A DNA stretch of 64,000 nucleotides from Desarmillaria ectypa (taxonomy: Eukaryota > Basidiomycota > Agaricomycetes > Agaricales > Physalacriaceae): contig JAUDYN010000008.1 in the NCBI GenBank assembly GCA_030407005.1, positions 620,001 to 684,000 on the forward strand, in the 5' to 3' direction. The notes under the pieces are model-generated. The model searched no databases and had not been told where the DNA came from. It was given only the letters and a program-made list of their open reading frames with translations. Position numbers and translations under genes: made by a program. The stretch's first letter is position 1. Each line of letters begins with the position of its first letter. Positions 43,698-56,102 of the stretch are shown one piece after another.

Positions 43698-44133
43698 TCA
43701 ATATTCATCACTGAACCTCACACGTTTCGGCACAGGACTTAGTGAGAAGCGGGTGTTTAGAGGTGAAGCAGGACGTGCGCCCAAGTCGTTGTCATCAGGG
43801 AAACCGCAAATCAGAGCATCAATATCAGAATCAGCAAATTCGTCAGAGGAACGAGCGTGTTCTTGAGGAGTAAGAGTCATAATTTCGTGAGCCTCGGGAA
43901 GATCGTCGTCGTCGTCTAGGTGGTATGGGATACCATCCTGCAGCGGCTGAGAATCTGATTCTCCAATGTCGGCGAACTTGATCTCTGGGTCAGAGGCGGC
44001 CTTCCGCTTCCTCAGGTCAGGTATGGGTTCTAGTTACGGGAGCAAGATCAGGCTAAGGGGGTGGTTAGTGCCCGGAGTTGTTTGAGAAATGAGGGAACTT
44101 ACCGCCCCCGGGGCATCTGCCGCCGTCGTCCAT
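43698..44133 (-). CDS. Small acidic protein with RVRF motif, hypothetical
   Basis: Unrecognised. The ATG at 44133 gives a 10-residue first exon (MDDGGRCPGG). A 73-nt intron (44030-44102) is removed in phase 1 and the second exon continues EPIPDLRKRKAASDPEIKFA, then DDDDDLPEAHE, a Ser/Asp-rich middle, NTRFSLSPVPKRVRFSDEY and a stop: 120 residues. It is acidic with two basic patches (LRKRK, PKRVRF), so probably nuclear. KRVRFSDE fits the RVxF docking motif for protein phosphatase 1, which is only a motif match. A strong donor (CGT|GTGAGG) overlaps the RVRF codons. If used with the GATCGTAG acceptor near 43644, the end would switch to an acidic tail and lose RVRF. Confidence 0.5.
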
Positions 44134-45270
44134 TCTCCATCGTCGTTGTCTCCTTCAATCGACCTACTGCCGATATCCTGCCTGCACACAGTATTGGCCT
44201 TGCTCAGCGGATGAAGATACATATTCTCAGCGCAAAAAATGAATTCTTCATGCTACAGAAAGCTTGCAACTGAGTCGATGGGGGTGACAAGACAGGGACG
44301 TGAAATAGTTGTGTTTCTTGTGCTCATCTCAGAGACCGTCATTTGAGGGAGAGACGCAGAGCTAATCGTCTTCGTAGTTTATATTGTCTCTGCCGGGATG
44401 CTTATTTAATTTTTGATCTCTGTGCCGCTGACTTTGTACATAATTTGATAAAAGCAGAGCGCCATGTGTTGGTTACGGCTTTCTATCCTTTCCCAAACTT
44501 TTCCCCTGGGCATTAAATTTCGTTTGACTGTCTTCCGTAAGGCTGACACTATAGTTCGCATCTGGTTCTAGTCTGTAAAAGGTGCCACATGTTTCGTTAT
44601 AGGTTCGTTTGCTGTTCTGGTGGTTTTGACAGTAAGTTTATCTCTGTTCCTTGTTTGCTTTAGCTGATGGCTTGGTGTCAATTAGACCTTGAGGTCTTTT
44701 TTTTGATATACATCTGTTGCTCGCCAACAGCGCTTTGCGTTTCACGTTATTTGCTTCGAGTCTAGTTATTTGCGCACTGCGCTCTAATTTTTCAATGACC
44801 ATGTTCCTAAAGGACCCATGTCGGTCTCAGAGGGATTTGAACGAAACCGATGAACCTAGTGATTATGACGAACATTCAGCTAGATTGTTTTCCCTGCACT
44901 TTAAGGCTGAGGCTCCAAACTATGGGTTGCCGCATCAGCAGAGGTGGCCAATACTTCTAGTCTCCTAGTCTTCACAGGAAGGCCTTGTCACTACTACTTG
45001 TCTGTAGCACATTTTGTGAAGGTCAAGATCTTTGACCGACTGTTTCGAGCAATTGATAAACAGGTCGAGATCATGTTTCAAATATTCGTCAGCTAACTAA
45101 AGTAATGGCATCCAAAAATCATCCCCTCCCAACTACACAATGCTACGATCAATAGTATCATGTTCAAGAGACTGCGACTGTGGTAACCAGCGGCTCAATA
45201 TTCGAATGCTGGGATGGTTACTAGTTGAAAATTGATGATATAAACCCTACGGGCGTGTGAGTCTCGTGGT
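44134..45270. other. Stretch without a supported gene
   Basis: Nothing convincing on either strand. 44380-44720 is T-rich with many stops. The plus ORF 44717-44968 starts at a non-ATG codon and has no feature. Confidence 0.35.
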
Positions 45271-45787
45271 TTATGATGTGGAAAAGGCAAGGCACACAGT
45301 ATAAGCAACCTGGAAAAATACCACAACCGTGCCTCTTGCAATGCTAGCCTCGGGGGGCCGCAAACCCCTTGCTAATCTGCGTTCATTAACTTCGGCGGCG
45401 GTTTGGGGGTTGAAGAGATCATGAGCTCCAAGCTCGAGCCCCTGCATAACGTCGGACTGTCCGCGCCCCCTTCCTGCATTCACATGTGAATACGGGGCAG
45501 GTAATGCTGGAGTCAGATAATGACGTCAGAAAGGCCCAAATGTGCATAGATGGCGTCACTCTGACCCTCGCCTGCATCTGACCTAGAAAGGGGTAGACGG
45601 GGCGGGCTCTGGTTGGAAAATGCCCGACAAAATACTGTAAAATACCATATTAATGGTGCGAGGCAACACTAAAAGGTGGAAGTCCGAGCTATCAGGCAAT
45701 ATACTTACTTGTGATCATCAAGGCAACTGAACCAAGTAAAACGATGGCCAGAATGGCAAGAACGAAAGGAGGTACTGCACTAACCAT
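45271..45787 (-). CDS. Small single-pass membrane protein, orphan
   Basis: Unrecognised. The ATG at 45787 gives a nearly all-hydrophobic first exon (MVSAVPPFVLAILAIVLLGS VALMIT). The donor AA|GTAAGT at 45708 and acceptor CTCCAG (45507) join in phase 1 to TLPAPYSHVNAGRGRGQSD, VMQGLELGAHDLFNPQTAAE, VNERRLARGLRPPEAS and a second hydrophobic stretch near the end. The exons total 315 nt, or 104 residues. The intron is 202 nt, long for this genome, so another exon may be hidden in it. The frame past ARGTVVVFFQ may also be spliced away. Inferred type I or tail-in membrane protein; no function known. Confidence 0.5.
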
Positions 45788-47776
45788 GACCTCTGAAATG
45801 GTTGTCTGAATATAAAAATTAACGCGTCGACGGAGGGTTGGACAAGCAAGGCTACAAGAGCTTGGAATCAGAGATCAGCCTAACTTATAGGTAATGAAGC
45901 TGCTGTTTTCTGCGGTGCAAAACTGCTGTAATTCAGCTAGTACCGAGTTTTATCGCTGAACTTGCAGCTTGAATGACTTCCACAAGTGCATTGTGTCGAC
46001 AACAGTGTATTTGCGAAAATCTCGAGAGATAGCGAGGTTGTCCAGTGCTCGGTGCCCTGGCTGGGGATGTCATAGCAAGGAGTATTTGAATCTTGCATAG
46101 TTAAGTATCATCTGGCAACCGTAGCTGTAAAATATGCGGTCTTTGAAGCTGTAACTGAATGGCCCGAATCTCAACAGCTGTACAGATTGCCCTTGTGCGC
46201 GAAAACGCATAGCTTCAAGGAATATGTGCTCAAAGACGCTGTTATGATCCAGTGCAGAGCTGTTTTCGAAGAGCCCATAGTAATTCCTGTGCGCAGAAGC
46301 TGTAAAGAAGTTGAAGGGCGGGTAGCAAAATCCCAGAATTAGTTTTCGTAGTAGGCGCCGGTCCCTGGCCAAGAGTGAACAGCTGACATCTTGATGGAAA
46401 GAGCTATGCATGGGCGTTTACATTCACCAGGACTGCGGCTAGATCTTTGCACAGCTTCTGCCATAACATGATCATACAAGTTGTAAATGTTGAAGGCTCT
46501 AGTATGTAGAAACTCGTTAAGCTCCTATTGTTCAGCTAAAGCGGAAGGCGGGAACATTGCTGATTCAGATAGCATTACCGGGGATTATGAGAGCGCAAAG
46601 TAGGACTCGATATCATTGACGATTCGTAGGATATTTTGGTGGGAGCACTATTTGAAGCCTGTCGATAAAAATGTGCAACAACTTCGGTTACCTGTCAAGA
46701 AGGAGTGAGAAATTGTCATGTTTCTCTCCGACGAAGCTTGCGAGCTTACGGTGAGAAGAGCCACAATAATTGATATCGCCTCGTTATTTAAGATCGGGAC
46801 CCTTCAAATCCCACCATATCACTGCCAAAAAAAATGAACCGAAAAGTGATGGGGCATAAGGGCAATCAAAAGAAAACAGGCGTGACTATTATCTGACACA
46901 GGTAATAAGAAGAACCAATACCGTGCTCTTGATATGGGGGAGTGATTTGATGGCGCTCTCATAACAAACGCCGATTGCTGAGGGAACAAGGTCTAAGAGG
47001 CCTAGCCAAGAGGCGTGGTCCTTCCAGGAGCCAGAAAACCTGTCCTTAGGACGTTGAAAACTTTACAGATGGAAAATAAATGCGGAACAGACAAGGATCA
47101 CATCTCCCTCATTATTCCCGTTGAAACAATGAACGTTCGGGTTTGGTGTTCCATCACCGCGTCTAACAGGGTTTCGGGTATCACAGTGGACTGAGAAAGG
47201 GAAAGATACACCCACCGGTATGGAGAACCCTTGCAGCAAGTGGAAGTAACGCCGTAATTGGGTAGTACTTCAACAAAAATCAGAATGTGAAACTTTGAAA
47301 ACTGTCTCTTACCGCTGTCTGTAACCAAGACAATGTACTGTTAGCAGGTGATGCCCGAAGACATGTTGCTTTGGAGGATTCTACGCGGCCTTCACACGCA
47401 CGATAGGATTGGCCAATGATTTTTAAGAATGGCGACTAGAAGCCATGTATTGATATCATGTATATTCAGGGTATCGGCGCATCGGTCGATGAATCGGATC
47501 TTCTGTGATCGCAAATCGTCACAGCCAGTTTGAGTAGAGGCGATAAGGAGTGGAGCTTCGGGCGGAAAGCATAAGGGGCGTATTACACCTGAACACGAAT
47601 TAAGCAAATTCAGAACGCGTCAAGTAGGAGAAATGATATGCTAAATTAGATAGTGGACTGTGGATATCGTAAAGGAGATATTTCCCGAGAATATGATGAC
47701 GGTGACCAGCCCAGAAAGGTGCAACAAGCGAAGAAAGGCTACCAAACCGCCAAAAAGGATAAGTCATTTACGAGGG
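45788..47776. other. Stretch without a supported gene
   Basis: Minus-strand ORFs at 46070-46411 (113 codons), 47098-47328 and 47392-47607 are the longest open frames. None has a domain, and I could not join them by convincing splice sites. Given the small spliced genes on both sides, one of them may be an exon. Confidence 0.3.
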
Positions 47777-48138
47777 TCAGGATGAGGAGGAACGATCTGC
47801 AGACCCTCGCAAGAATAAAGACACAGAAAGAGGAGCTATGTCTGAGGTTTACTTAGATTGACTTCCGAATGTAAAAAGCAGCGGGACATACGTCTAGCGA
47901 AAAATTGGTTCGCCGTCCCCAGCCACCCGCGGAAATGAGGGAAAAAAAAGAAGAGTAGAATGGTCGCAAAAAAGACCAAGAGAACTGGACGGTGGTGAGA
48001 TGATACAGTCCAAGACACGAATTGACAAGTTAACTGACCACACGCGACCGCCACAAGGATCGATACATTAAACGATAGGTGACTATCGCTCGTAAGGACT
48101 GGAGATAGAGAAGTGCTGGACACGATGGATACTATCAT
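47777..48138 (-). CDS. Small single-pass membrane protein, orphan
   Basis: Unrecognised. Three exons (48039-48138, 47892-47984, 47777-47835) total 252 nt and encode 83 residues. The ATG at 48138 gives MIVSIVSSTSLSPVLTSDS. The hydrophobic segment SILVAVAC is cut by a 54-nt intron in phase 1 and resumes VLLVFFATILLFFFF. A basic, aromatic flank (PHFRGWLGTANQFFARP) and a Ser/Leu-rich end follow. Donors GTCAGT and GTATGT and acceptors CCAG and ATAG are acceptable. Same layout as the genes at 2958, 35968 and 36870. Confidence 0.45.
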
Positions 48139-49018
48139 GGCGAGAGCTTGTGCTTGGTAGAGGACGTGCCTCGCTCCAGCCAGTAGTATTTATCCTCATT
48201 GGTGTGGGTGACCCTGGCTTAATTGGTGCAGATGGTATTCGAAACAATATCGACAGCAATAGATCCAAAGGGAAATGGCAAGGAGAATATGCCCTCTGTC
48301 ATCTTTGATGCCGAAATGAATCTCGTTAGGAACCGTGTTCAATCACGGCACCAAATGTTGTACCTTTGTCCTAATAATCTAGCCTGGTAGATCCTACGCT
48401 GGCGTACAGCTCGGGGGGGAAAGTTCTAAAATTAAGATCCCCGAAGGTGAGAAGGGTGCGTTAATGCCTCGTCGATGCGTTTCAATACGCTTGTCTTGGG
48501 GGTCAAGGCAAGAGATGAATGCCCCGTTGCATAAGCGTAGGTAAGATGTCTTACATGTAGGAAGCTGACGGAGCCTCGGATTTCAGGAGATTGGATGTGA
48601 AAATTACTAATTGAGACCTACTAGAAGTCGAACTGATGATCCGTCGAACATTTTTGATGCTCGAGGATATCGTGTGCACTCATATGACGCTGAACAAACT
48701 AGAAAGAGTGAGTAATTTTGATGTTACTTAATGCATGCTTTTGCGGGCGCGCCGGCCGTTGATAGTCTTTGGCCTTCTACTGATGAATGTCGACTTGTCG
48801 TCTTGCTGAGCTGGTTGACGCTCCCAGCCGGCGATTGCCGGATTTCGGGACGAATCCCGACTTGGCTCCCCGTGTCACGCGAGTGCAACCCTGTCATCAA
48901 TCCAATCATGCAATACTGAACCGACTCATAGCAGACCGAAACAGACCTATGGGTATGGTATAGCCGTATTTCTTGTAGAATCACCATAGCTAATTGTTAT
49001 TTCGGGGCTGAATACAGC
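48139..49018. other. Intergenic region upstream of the WDR7-like gene
   Basis: No supported gene. A 62-codon plus ORF (48731-48919) is GC-richer than its surroundings and could be a missed N-terminal exon of the WD40 gene, but I see no WD repeat in it. Confidence 0.35.
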
Positions 49019-52000
49019 ATGGTTGCCTCGAACGATACATCAAATAAATTGGCGGTGCCATTGACCTTTTCCGATGGAAATGACGTCGAAAATCAAAGCG
49101 TCGCGTCACTTGCTGAAGGGAGCTCCAAGCCAACGGTGATTACGTCGTGGGGTCTTTCTGATTCGTGCTCTGGCGGCGAACGATTTGCTGTCGTTGGATG
49201 TCAGGACGGAACTTCACTCGTCTTTCGCTCGTCGCTGGCGCCTTTTACTCCTACGGCGTCCATGCCGCATGATTCCGCTCAGTCTTCTAGACCGTCGAGC
49301 CCTCTACGCGTCTCCAGAAGTTCTCGAGCTACTTCCTGTTCGACCTCGCCCACGAGCAACACCTCCACATTTCCACCTTTCAATGTCGCCCCACGATCTC
49401 GAATTGTATCCGGAATTACTACGGAGAAAGTTGAAGCGCCAAAGAACTATGTTGATTTTGAAGACGAGCCCGATAAACTTAAAGACATGCTAAGGGGCCA
49501 CAGAACAAAGGATAGACGGTACTCGTCTGAATATCGAGACACTACATCTAATCCGCGGCATGCTCCTACGGTATCTCCAGAAGTAGTCTTTTCTTCTGCT
49601 AATCAGAGGAAAGAAATGCCACATTCACTCCTTTCTGCCACCACTTCTCCAGGGTTTACTCCCAAATCTATTTCGACGCCGGCCTCACCAAGAGGCCAGC
49701 CTTTGATCGAACATGGTCCAAAGCTTGACTTCTCGCACTGTATCATACCACCTCACTTTGGACAAGGGCACGCTATAGCATCACTTCGCCCTCTGGATGA
49801 CGCCCGTTATTTGGTATTGCGAGAGGATGGGTAAGACCCGGTGACAGCTGCAGGAGAGTAGTCCTAACCTCTCCTTTCTAGTGATGTGTCTATGATGTCC
49901 TGCAGGGATGGTAAATGTCTGGCGTCAGTCCATGCCGACGATGTATCACTTGAACCGCCTGAGGGCGTAAAAGACCGAGCCGCTGTCAATGAGGTTTGGA
50001 GATGGAGAGGACTCGAGATAATCAATATCGGAGAGGCATGCCCACAATTTGCTTCTTCATGAAAAGTATATTTACATATAACAGCAGTCCCTACTGGTAC
50101 TGGTATCTGCATTTCTTGACGCCAACTCGCCGCCTCAGCCGTCGGCAGATATAGATGGCGACAGCTTCTCTCAAGGATCCCGTATAATGGTATTCCAATT
50201 GCATCCTGGTGACACCATTGGTGCCATCGAAGCTTCTCTAGAGAAAGTGGGCGAATGGCATATCGACGGTTCTCACACCACCATTGGGATTCATACTGAT
50301 TCAGACAGTAAGTGGTGATAAGCAATGGAGCATTAGATCTCATCAGGAAACGGATATCAGATTCCACAATTGTCCATTATGTTTCACGGGACAATCATCT
50401 GTTACTGTGCGATTTACGTTTGACAGCCCACCCTCTGGTCCAACCCTTCAAATTGCCAGCACAAGAAGTAACCTCGTTACCGAATCCGTTCAAAGCTATG
50501 ACAACACGGTCTGTAGATACGCATTCCATGCAGCCCGTACACAAGCGGATTTCTGGCAGAATCTCATTAGGTCAGACGGTTGATGCTGGCCAGTTAGAGG
50601 TTCCGGATTCATTGTCTGGCATGCGTACACAATCATGCAATGGTGCTTTGCGCGGACTCTGTTGGTCTGAAACACATATTGCAGTCTGTATCGCCGTACA
50701 TCCGATGAACTCGTCATATCCTAACACAACGATAGGCTTTCGATTACTGTGGTGGCACACTTCAGAATTTGTTTGTACAGCCGATGGAGGATGTAAATGA
50801 TATTCAATGGGTCGATGATTCAACATACGCTATCGTTACTGAGGTATGCATTTTACTGGCTCTGTTACCACTGTGTAACCTAATGATCGATTTAAGGGTC
50901 GCGTTGAGTATCACACTTTCAGGTTCGTCGATGCAAATAACGATGATGTTGGAAGGACAAACGACGGAAGCACGGTCTATATTCAGTTGGTTTTCCCTCT
51001 TCCACTCATGTGCGGCCATCTGATGGTTCCTCTAGGCCAGGATTTTTGTATGCCATCGACACTGCACCACATGAAACACTTCACATCATTTCTTCGCGAG
51101 AGCTTCTCGTATTAACTGCTGCACGAACCGACGGGAAATGCCAGCTAATTCATGTCACTTACGATGAAACATCATCTCCAAACCAGCGTGCACGAACTCT
51201 GTGGAGACCCCCGAGGACCACGTCTGATTCTGCAACATCACATACCGCAATAACGTCCATCTTACCTCTGGAGTTGGATATGGCGATTACAGGATACAGT
51301 AAGATCAACTTGCCCGATTACATGGAGGAAATATAACTCTTATTTAGGTGACGGACACTTGCGGCAGACTTCCTTTTCTCAACTGTGTCAAACAGCACCT
51401 ACATCCTCTGTCAAGCAAAAAAAATCTGACGTGCCTCTCAGCGGGTATATCATAGCTTTGCATGTGGTTCAAAATAGCAGGACCAAGGAGCGTTACGTTG
51501 TCGGCGGAGGGGATGACGGATCGATCGCATTTTGGACTTCTGAGTATGTTAGTTATTGTTTCTTGCGGGTATATCTGATCAATGTTTCTATCATTAGCAC
51601 TCTCAAACTTTGCGCCCGCTGGATCGTTTTCACCGAGCCTCTCGCACGAGTCCATCAGTTTCATAAGATGACAACTGGTCCCCTTCGCGGATGCATCCTA
51701 TGTGTATCTCAAGATAGCACAATAGCCGTTATTGTAGTAGATGGTTTTCAGTTGTAAGCCGTGCTCCGTCCCGAAAGTCGCGTCCTAATGTCATACTAGC
51801 TTGTACCTGATTCCTGGATCCGCCTTTCCTCTGGTCAGAATATGTTTGGGTGATGACGAGCTTCTGCTTATCTATGCAGACCGACGTGCTCGTATATGGG
51901 ACGCCAAGACGAAGGAGTTCAGGAGATCCTTGGGCCTGGATAAGGCGGAGGAGCTTATCGGGAAAGAAAGATGGCTCGAATTGTAGGATCAAGTCTATTT

Positions 52001-54149
52001 GTGTTGCGTTCTCACCCAATCCTCTGCAGAACCTCTGATAGCCAAGATTGCATTCCGGCTACCGTCTTGAAGAGGCTACCTGGACAGGCACTACCTGCAG
52101 GTATGCTACCCGTTCTTCCGGCTATTTTTTCCTTTTACTGATCTCAATAGCAACGACGCTTTCTTTGGATCTTGAACGATTCATAACCTATTCAACAACG
52201 GTTATAAAGACCATCAGTACGAATCTCTCTCAAACACAAGCAATTTTCTCAACTCGCCACCGGCTTCTCTCCCTCCTCTCCCTCCTCTTAACTCCGGGAT
52301 TAAATAAGGACACTGACGAAATATGCCGAGATCATTTGGGTATTGTAACGTCATTGGCACACCCTGGATTCTCAAGGTCAGTGCTGGTCCGAGTTTTGCC
52401 TACGAATTGTATTTCTGATCTACTGTAGTCATGGCTTCACAAGTATCTATCGATCTAGTCACCCGAGCGACCCATGGTGCATATCGGGCGAGGTTTCCGC
52501 TGCACGCGCACTATCCATAACTGTCACTCTCCGCGCTCTAGGACTTTTTGAAGGCATTATTCCCTTGTGATCTACGAGAGTTTTGTGTAACATTATATTT
52601 CTTTACAGAACTGACAGATTTTGCGAACGCTGTTATCGCATTCTATGCCACATCCTTACCTCTCATAATCGGTCCCAATTACAAGCCTCACAGCCTTTCA
52701 TATCTTGCCAGGCAATGGTTCGATACGTCTCGTAGGTGACATCGCCTGCCTTGATCCCGCGGCTATTGAGATACTTCGATAGATGAAGTCCGGCAAAGCT
52801 GTCGGCTGCTATTCGACGCTGCTGTCGTACGCTTATCCGACGAAGAGGCTAATGCCGTCGCAGAACAATGGCAGCATCATCGTAGGTTTTACAATACTTG
52901 ATCGATTGTGATCTTCTGATGTTTGGGAAAGTCCCGTGTCTCCAGCCGACTGCCGACAGGGAATCCACTCAGGCGGCTCTTTCACTTTTCATTTGCGGAT
53001 ATCTTGCTGCAGAAAAATATAGTTTGTTCGCATCAAGGTGTGGAGCTGCTGCTACATGCTACCTGCGTCATTTAATTCACCCGTATCTCCAGCGCTTTGA
53101 CAGACATATCAAAGTCCATAGCCTTGTATCTCCAAGACGAGCAGTCTATCTTCCGGGTGCTTGCTATCGATCTGTGTTCACGCGGTTTCCATGTCTGGCA
53201 ACATTATATCGACGCAATGGAGATTCTCAGGGCCCTCTTCATCTTGGCTACCACTTCGCGGAAGGAAGCTATTTCGGCTCAAAACATAGGTGCCCAGGCA
53301 AGGTTAGCCGTACTGCATATTGCCGCCTCCAACACGCCTTTGTTTATGACAACGCTGGGGCTTGACATTCTCAGTCCATCCAATGTCGAGTACCGAAAGT
53401 CGATCATGCAAATCGTTGCTTTTCTGATACGAAAGGTTCGCAGTATTACATGATCGTCTGGACCCACATCTCTGACATGCAAGCAGCGACCCATGGTACT
53501 TTACCCAAACCTGCCAAAACTGATGGAAGCTGTTGTGAAGTCGTTGGACCCCAATTCGACTTCTCATAGAGATGCCATTCTGGATACTGCGACTGAGATT
53601 ATCGGGCACGTTGTGAAGACGTAGGCGCCATATCAAGTTCCGTGCGAGAATGTGGGTCTGACTTACTTTCTAGGTATCCTTGCATCGATTTCCACATGTC
53701 GACTCAGCGCTTAGCTGTCGGCACAAGTGAGGGCGCAATTGTCATGTACGACCTGAAGACGGCTATTCGGCTGTATGTGCTCGAGGGGCATAAGAAGGGT
53801 ATCACGGCGTGTAGCTTCTCTCCCGATGGACGCCGCCTGGTCACATTATCTCTCGAGGAAAGTGTGGTGTTGGTGTGGAAAGTAGGTTCGAGCTTTTCGA
53901 GCTTTTTCAATCCTGGCGCACCGCCGCGTCAGGGACATGCAGGTTCTGAGCCTTTCAAGACTCTTTCGTTCAATGTTGGCGAAGAAGGTATGTCAGGTAG
54001 CGCTGCGGCTTAGTGTGGGTGCTTATCTTCTGTGTTCCTTAGCGAAGATGACTGCTTCGGAGAGCCTTACCCTAGTTCGTTTTGAGTGGAGTGCGGAAAG
54101 AAGCACAAAGCTAAAAATTCGTGATAGTATACTTACTTTCAGTACGTGA
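49019..54149 (+). CDS. WDR7 / rabconnectin-3-beta-like WD40 protein
   Basis: Large WD40 scaffold. In animals WDR7 partners DMXL proteins in V-ATPase assembly; I infer a similar role here. The ATG at 49019 is the first start compatible with the frame, but an upstream exon may be missing. Early WD-type pieces: ERFAVVGCQDGTSLVFR, then a long Ser/Pro/Thr-rich disordered insert (49260-49700), then GHAIASLRPLDDARYLVLRE. Middle exons hold degenerate repeats (LLLCDLRLTAHPLVQPFKLP; RYVVGGGDDGSIAFWTS; CLGDDELLLIYADRRARIWD). A helical part follows (about 52100-53500). The C-terminal repeats are well conserved: LAVGTSEGAIVMYDLKTAIR, LEGHKKGITACSFSPDGRRL, VTLSLEESVVLVWKVGSS. The protein ends FEWSAERSTKLKIRDSILTF ST. 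Many short introns; exon order is clear but exact edges in 50-53 kb are not resolved. Confidence 0.8.
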
Positions 54150-54402
54150 TGCAACGGGATTAGTTGCGGTCTATGGAAAAATGCCAGCTAGGTTAATAAG
54201 CGAAACTACGGGATAACTTACTACTAGTACTATCAACGATGCTTAGACATGAAAAATGTGACCAAGTCAGAATCCGGCCGATGCGTCATACAAGCCGATC
54301 AGAATTTTTAGCTTGCTTCCTTTTCCACCAAGCTCCACTCGCGTTGTCCATTAACACTTGAGAAAAGCCTTCACTGGCTCAGTCGAACATTTCAGAACCA
54401 TA

Positions 54403-55085
54403 ATGCTTCGCGGATTGACTCTGGACTTGCTCAGCGTTTCCTTGCGGAGGTCATCTTACCTCAAGGCCTGTCCAAAGCGACATACTTTTGCTGCAGCCTG
54501 GACTACCCGTGGGTTTCACCAGTCAATACGTTAGTTCATTTTGCATATTGAATATTCGTTTTACTAATAGGTAAAGATAGCGGCCAGACACGGAGGAATT
54601 GATAGACCGAAACTCGGAACGGGGTGCGTTCGAGTCACTTTTTCTTAGACTTTCAGACGCGCTCATAGCCAATAGTATCATTATTGACTTTAAAGATTCC
54701 AAAGGGGCGTTAATCAAAACCGTCGAAGCTAATGAAGGGGACGACATCCTCTCTATCGCGCATGAGTACGACATTGACCTGGAAGGCGCGTGCGAGGGCT
54801 CAATAGCGTGCTCGACGTGTCATGTCATACTAGAGCAGGAGGTGTTCGACCAGCTGGAAGAACCGGGGGATGACGAAAATGATATGCTGGATATGGCGTT
54901 TGGCTTGACGGGGACGAGTCGGCTGGGATGCCAGGTGAAGGTGACGAAAGATATACAGGATGGAAGGTGGGAGGTTAGGCTCCCTGCAGCGACGAGGAAT
55001 ATGTTCGTTGACGGTGTGTTTTTGTGTTTTTTTTTGCTTGTTTCGGTGGCTAACGGATGGAATAGGGAAGAAAGCATCACATTAA
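54403..55085 (+). CDS. YAH1: Mitochondrial [2Fe-2S] ferredoxin, adrenodoxin type (Yah1)
   Basis: Electron carrier in the matrix for Fe-S cluster assembly and heme A synthesis. The ATG at 54403 gives an Arg/Ser/Leu-rich mitochondrial presequence ([20 protein letters not shown]). Splicing a 53-nt intron (GTGCGT...CCAATAG) joins NSERG to [20 protein letters not shown]. The cluster loop has four Cys: [10 protein letters not shown] and the Cys of [26 protein letters not shown] is the acidic partner-binding helix. The protein ends [20 protein letters not shown], then DGKKASH after a last intron. All four cluster ligands are present, and the length fits Yah1 with its presequence. The gene begins 250 bp after the WDR7-like gene on the same strand. 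Confidence 0.95.
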
Positions 55086-56102
55086 TACATTGTTACTCTA
55101 CGAGTCCGATGTACCAGTAATTGATTATTGAGCTATGTCAAGCTCTCAGATCTCAGACGCCAGCTCTAGACTGGGGTACAAAGCGTTCAGTGGGCCCTAT
55201 GATGCAGGTAAATCGTTGCGTCTATATGAGGACTCATAAAGCATTCAGAAAAGAAAGGATTCATTCAAAGCATTGCATTCTCATTCTCGGGCCGGACGAG
55301 GATGATATAGGGTCGTTGACCAATGCGTTTTGCTGCACGAGGGGGTGTGATGGATTTGAGCCCAGTGCAGCGTAAAATTATGCCACGAACAGCACGTCAA
55401 AGGGGAGATATTTCATTCTTTCTCTGAATTGGGCATCTCCGTATATGCCCTTTGAAGCCCAGGCGAGAAGTTGGAAATCGGAGTGCATCGGAATGTCGCT
55501 AAAGAACCGATACGACGTCCAAAGATGAAGTCTGCTCCTGAGCGCCATGCACATGATACCCAGCATGGATCCGTTCGGCAGGGTTGAAAAGCGATAGCAA
55601 AACGCCTACCTCGACGAGGATAGCGCAAACGAACGGATCCCACAACGCGAGCCTGATGTCGAGACGTGCAGAATAGCAGTCAAAGGTGCGATGAAGACAT
55701 CTGGCACATATATAATCATGCCGTTCTACTGTTCGTATTCAGAATGTCCGCTACGTCCAGGAGAGTCTGCGCCAAGTCTCATTTACCGCGCGTACGCTTG
55801 ACGACCAGATTTTGAGGTCTTCATCCAATGCATCGGTAATTAGAGTGGATTTGTCGGCTTGTAAGAGCACATTACGTGCATCTTTTGTATAGTCTCAGCC
55901 CGGACATCCTGCTTTTTGCGGGGACTAAAGGATGGGCCCCTGGTGCCACATTCATTTTCATACTCCGATAAACTCCTTCCGGCTTTTGCCGAAGACCAAA
56001 CAGCAGCAGACGTATGTGCTCGTTCCGTCACCGTCTCTTACAACCACCCTTGGAATTCTCTAATCCTTCTTCTTCTTGATCAATAAACCATTGTATTTCA
56101 AA
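55086..56102. other. Stretch with a possible minus-strand gene, unresolved
   Basis: The minus strand holds exon-like frames: VTERAHTSAAVWSSAKAG (about 56030-55970), DARNVLLQADKSTLITDALD and EDLKIWSSSVRA (about 55890-55800), DCYSARLDIRLALWDPFVCA ILVE (about 55680-55620), and LHLWTSYRFFSDIPMHSDFQ, LLAWASKGIYGDAQFRERMK to a stop at 55378. Between the last two, GTAGGC...GCTCAG would be a 71-nt intron. I could not make one continuous frame and do not recognise the protein. Confidence in a real gene is low. Confidence 0.3.
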
